From assembly GCA_018396615.1 (NCBI GenBank), contig JAGTQT010000091.1, positions 1-5,531 on the forward strand: 5,531 bases of DNA. The letters are read 5' to 3'. This document shows, piece after piece, positions 4,423 to 5,531 of the stretch. How positions within the stretch are numbered: position 1 is the first letter of the stretch; each line of letters starts with the position of its first letter. The position numbers and the translations under genes were made by a program. The notes beneath the pieces are model-generated. The model was not told the DNA's origin. It did not search any database and saw only the letters and a list, made by a program, of their open reading frames with translations. The stretch comes from Candidatus Bathyarchaeota archaeon. GTDB taxonomy: Archaea > Thermoproteota > Bathyarchaeia > Bathyarchaeales > Bathycorpusculaceae.

Positions 4423-5531
4423 ATGCGAGTCTATTTTGCACCATGCGGCATCGGTCTTGGACATGTGGGAAGAAACGCCCCGATAGCGAGAAAACTTTTG
4501 GAAAAGAACACGCAGGTAATATTTTCAACATACCGTGAAGGAACAGACTACATCAAGCAAGAAAAGCTGCCAGTAGTCGAAGCCCCGCCAATAGGCTTTC
4601 AGGTTAAGCCTGATGGAACGATAGACTTCAAACAAACAGCAGTAAATCCAGGTCCTTTCATTTCAACTTTTACTCTTCTCAAACAGGTCAATGCTGAAAT
4701 TAGGTTTATGACAAGTTTTGAACCAGACGTGGTTGTCTCTGATTCCCGTGTCTCGCCCTTGCTGGCTGCAAGATGCCTGCGGATACCGAGAATTTGTATC
4801 CTGAATCAGTTTCAGGTAATCATACCCAGACGGAGAAGACTTCTGCGTCTAGCACGGTTCGCAGACTTCATAACTCTCACGCTTGTCGGCAAAATGTGGA
4901 CCAGCGGAAACACCGTTCTTATTCCTGATTTCCCCTCGCCCTACACGATATGCTCAGGAAATCTTAACATCCCAAAGTCGTATCGAAAAAGAGTCAAGCT
5001 AATAGGACCAATACTGCAGAAACGTCCAGAAGAACTTGACTCGAAGGAAAGACTTCGTCAAAAACTCGGGTTGCCAATCGGCAAGCCGACGATTTTTGTG
5101 CCGATAAGTGGTCCACGGATGGAAAGAGCTTTCCTTACTAAAATCATGGAGAAGATTCTCTTGGAATTTCCAGAAGACTACGAGGTCGTCATGTCTCTTG
5201 GAGAACCAAGCGAGACCCGCAAGCAGTTTCATCACCAGAATGTTACTGTTTATAGTTGGGTTCCCAATCGTTTTGAATATTTGAAGGCTTGTGATCTTGT
5301 TGTGGCTAGAGCGGGGCATGGGACGATGACACAGTGCATGTGTTATGGAAAGCCTATGATACTGGTGCCTACACCAAGCCATACGGAACAGTTGAGTAAT
5401 GCGGCGCAAGCCATGAAGCTTGGACTGGCGAAGATCGTGTTGCAGGAAGACTTGAGCAAAGAAAAGCTTCTAAAAAAAGTTAGGCAGGTATTTGATGAAA
5501 AAATAGCTGAGAGACTCGCTTGGTTCTCCAA
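4423..5531 (+). CDS. MurG/GT28-like glycosyltransferase, 3' end outside window
   Basis: An uninterrupted frame from ATG 4423 runs off the end of the window, giving 369 complete residues. It has the two-domain GT-B layout. The N-terminal domain opens with APCGIGLGHVGRN (6-18), the Gly-rich loop of MurG and MJ1255-like enzymes, and includes EPDVVVSDSRVSPLLAARCL near 104-123. The C-terminal donor-binding domain has PTIFVPISGPR, SWVPN, and ARAGHGTMTQCMCYGKPMIL near 295-314, then PSHTEQLSNA with Glu322-Gln323 in the place that contacts the sugar-nucleotide ribose in MurG-like enzymes. It probably transfers a sugar from a nucleotide donor, perhaps a UDP-sugar; donor and acceptor cannot be told. No signal peptide or membrane helix is visible, so it would act on the cytosolic face. 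The start lies 4 nt after the AMMECR1 stop with only a weak GAAGGGAA upstream, suggesting translational coupling in one operon. Confidence 0.88.
   Translation, partial: MRVYFAPCGIGLGHVGRNAPIARKLLEKNTQVIFSTYREGTDYIKQEKLPVVEAPPIGFQVKPDGTIDFKQTAVNPGPFISTFTLLKQVNAEIRFMTSFEPDVVVSDSRVSPLLAARCLRIPRICILNQFQVIIPRRRRLLRLARFADFITLTLVGKMWTSGNTVLIPDFPSPYTICSGNLNIPKSYRKRVKLIGPILQKRPEELDSKERLRQKLGLPIGKPTIFVPISGPRMERAFLTKIMEKILLEFPEDYEVVMSLGEPSETRKQFHHQNVTVYSWVPNRFEYLKACDLVVARAGHGTMTQCMCYGKPMILVPTPSHTEQLSNAAQAMKLGLAKIVLQEDLSKEKLLKKVRQVFDEKIAERLAWFS

Noticed and set aside
4999..5531. Two minus-strand open frames of 136 and 62 residues
   Set aside because: They lie opposite the glycosyltransferase frame, which carries clear GT-B motifs through the same stretch; the minus frames show no family pattern.
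1..5531. CRISPR array, insertion sequence, tRNA or rRNA gene
   Set aside because: Reading both strands showed no spaced direct repeats, terminal inverted repeats with transposase, cloverleaf or rRNA-like sequence; nearly all bases are accounted for by protein-coding genes.

Overview
The window looks archaeal. It encodes a proteasome beta subunit, an archaeal-type nicotinamide-nucleotide adenylyltransferase, an archaeal SAM hydroxide adenosyltransferase, an AMMECR1 protein and the C-terminus of coenzyme F420-0:L-glutamate ligase. Promoters look TATA-like rather than bacterial, and translation signals mix short Shine-Dalgarno motifs with apparently leaderless starts. The beta subunit resembles the catalytically inactive beta type known from crenarchaea, and F420 synthesis is also present. 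Together these suggest a TACK-group archaeon, Bathyarchaeia-like as a best guess; that rank is inference.

Layout. Positions 1-219 (+) hold the 3' end of an F420 ligase gene (cofE). A multi-pass membrane protein resembling an ECF-transporter substrate-binding (S) component lies on the minus strand at 49-918, and its reading frame runs 171 bp antisense into cofE. Divergent from it is the SAM hydroxide adenosyltransferase (969-1775, +). That gene meets a convergent nadM-like gene (1776-2321 or 2363, -) with no base between the stop codons. Upstream of nadM on the same strand is an O6-alkylguanine-DNA alkyltransferase (2410-3006, -). A 70-80 bp divergent promoter region separates it from the proteasome beta gene (3089-3709, +). 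The AMMECR1 gene (3795-4418, +) and a MurG/GT28-like glycosyltransferase (4423 to the window edge, +) follow, 4 nt apart.

How the genes fit together. They are mostly housekeeping functions: cofactor synthesis (F420, NAD), SAM turnover, DNA alkylation repair and protein turnover, arranged as short divergent or convergent units. The AMMECR1-glycosyltransferase pair is the clearest operon.

No mobile element, CRISPR array, RNA gene or clearly new multi-gene system is visible. The points most worth a second look are the proteasome beta subunit with Ala at the catalytic Thr1 position while the other active-site residues remain, the long antisense overlap of the membrane protein with cofE, a cysteine cluster in the AMMECR1 protein, and a pair of palindromes upstream of AMMECR1. 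No gap between genes exceeds 300 bases.
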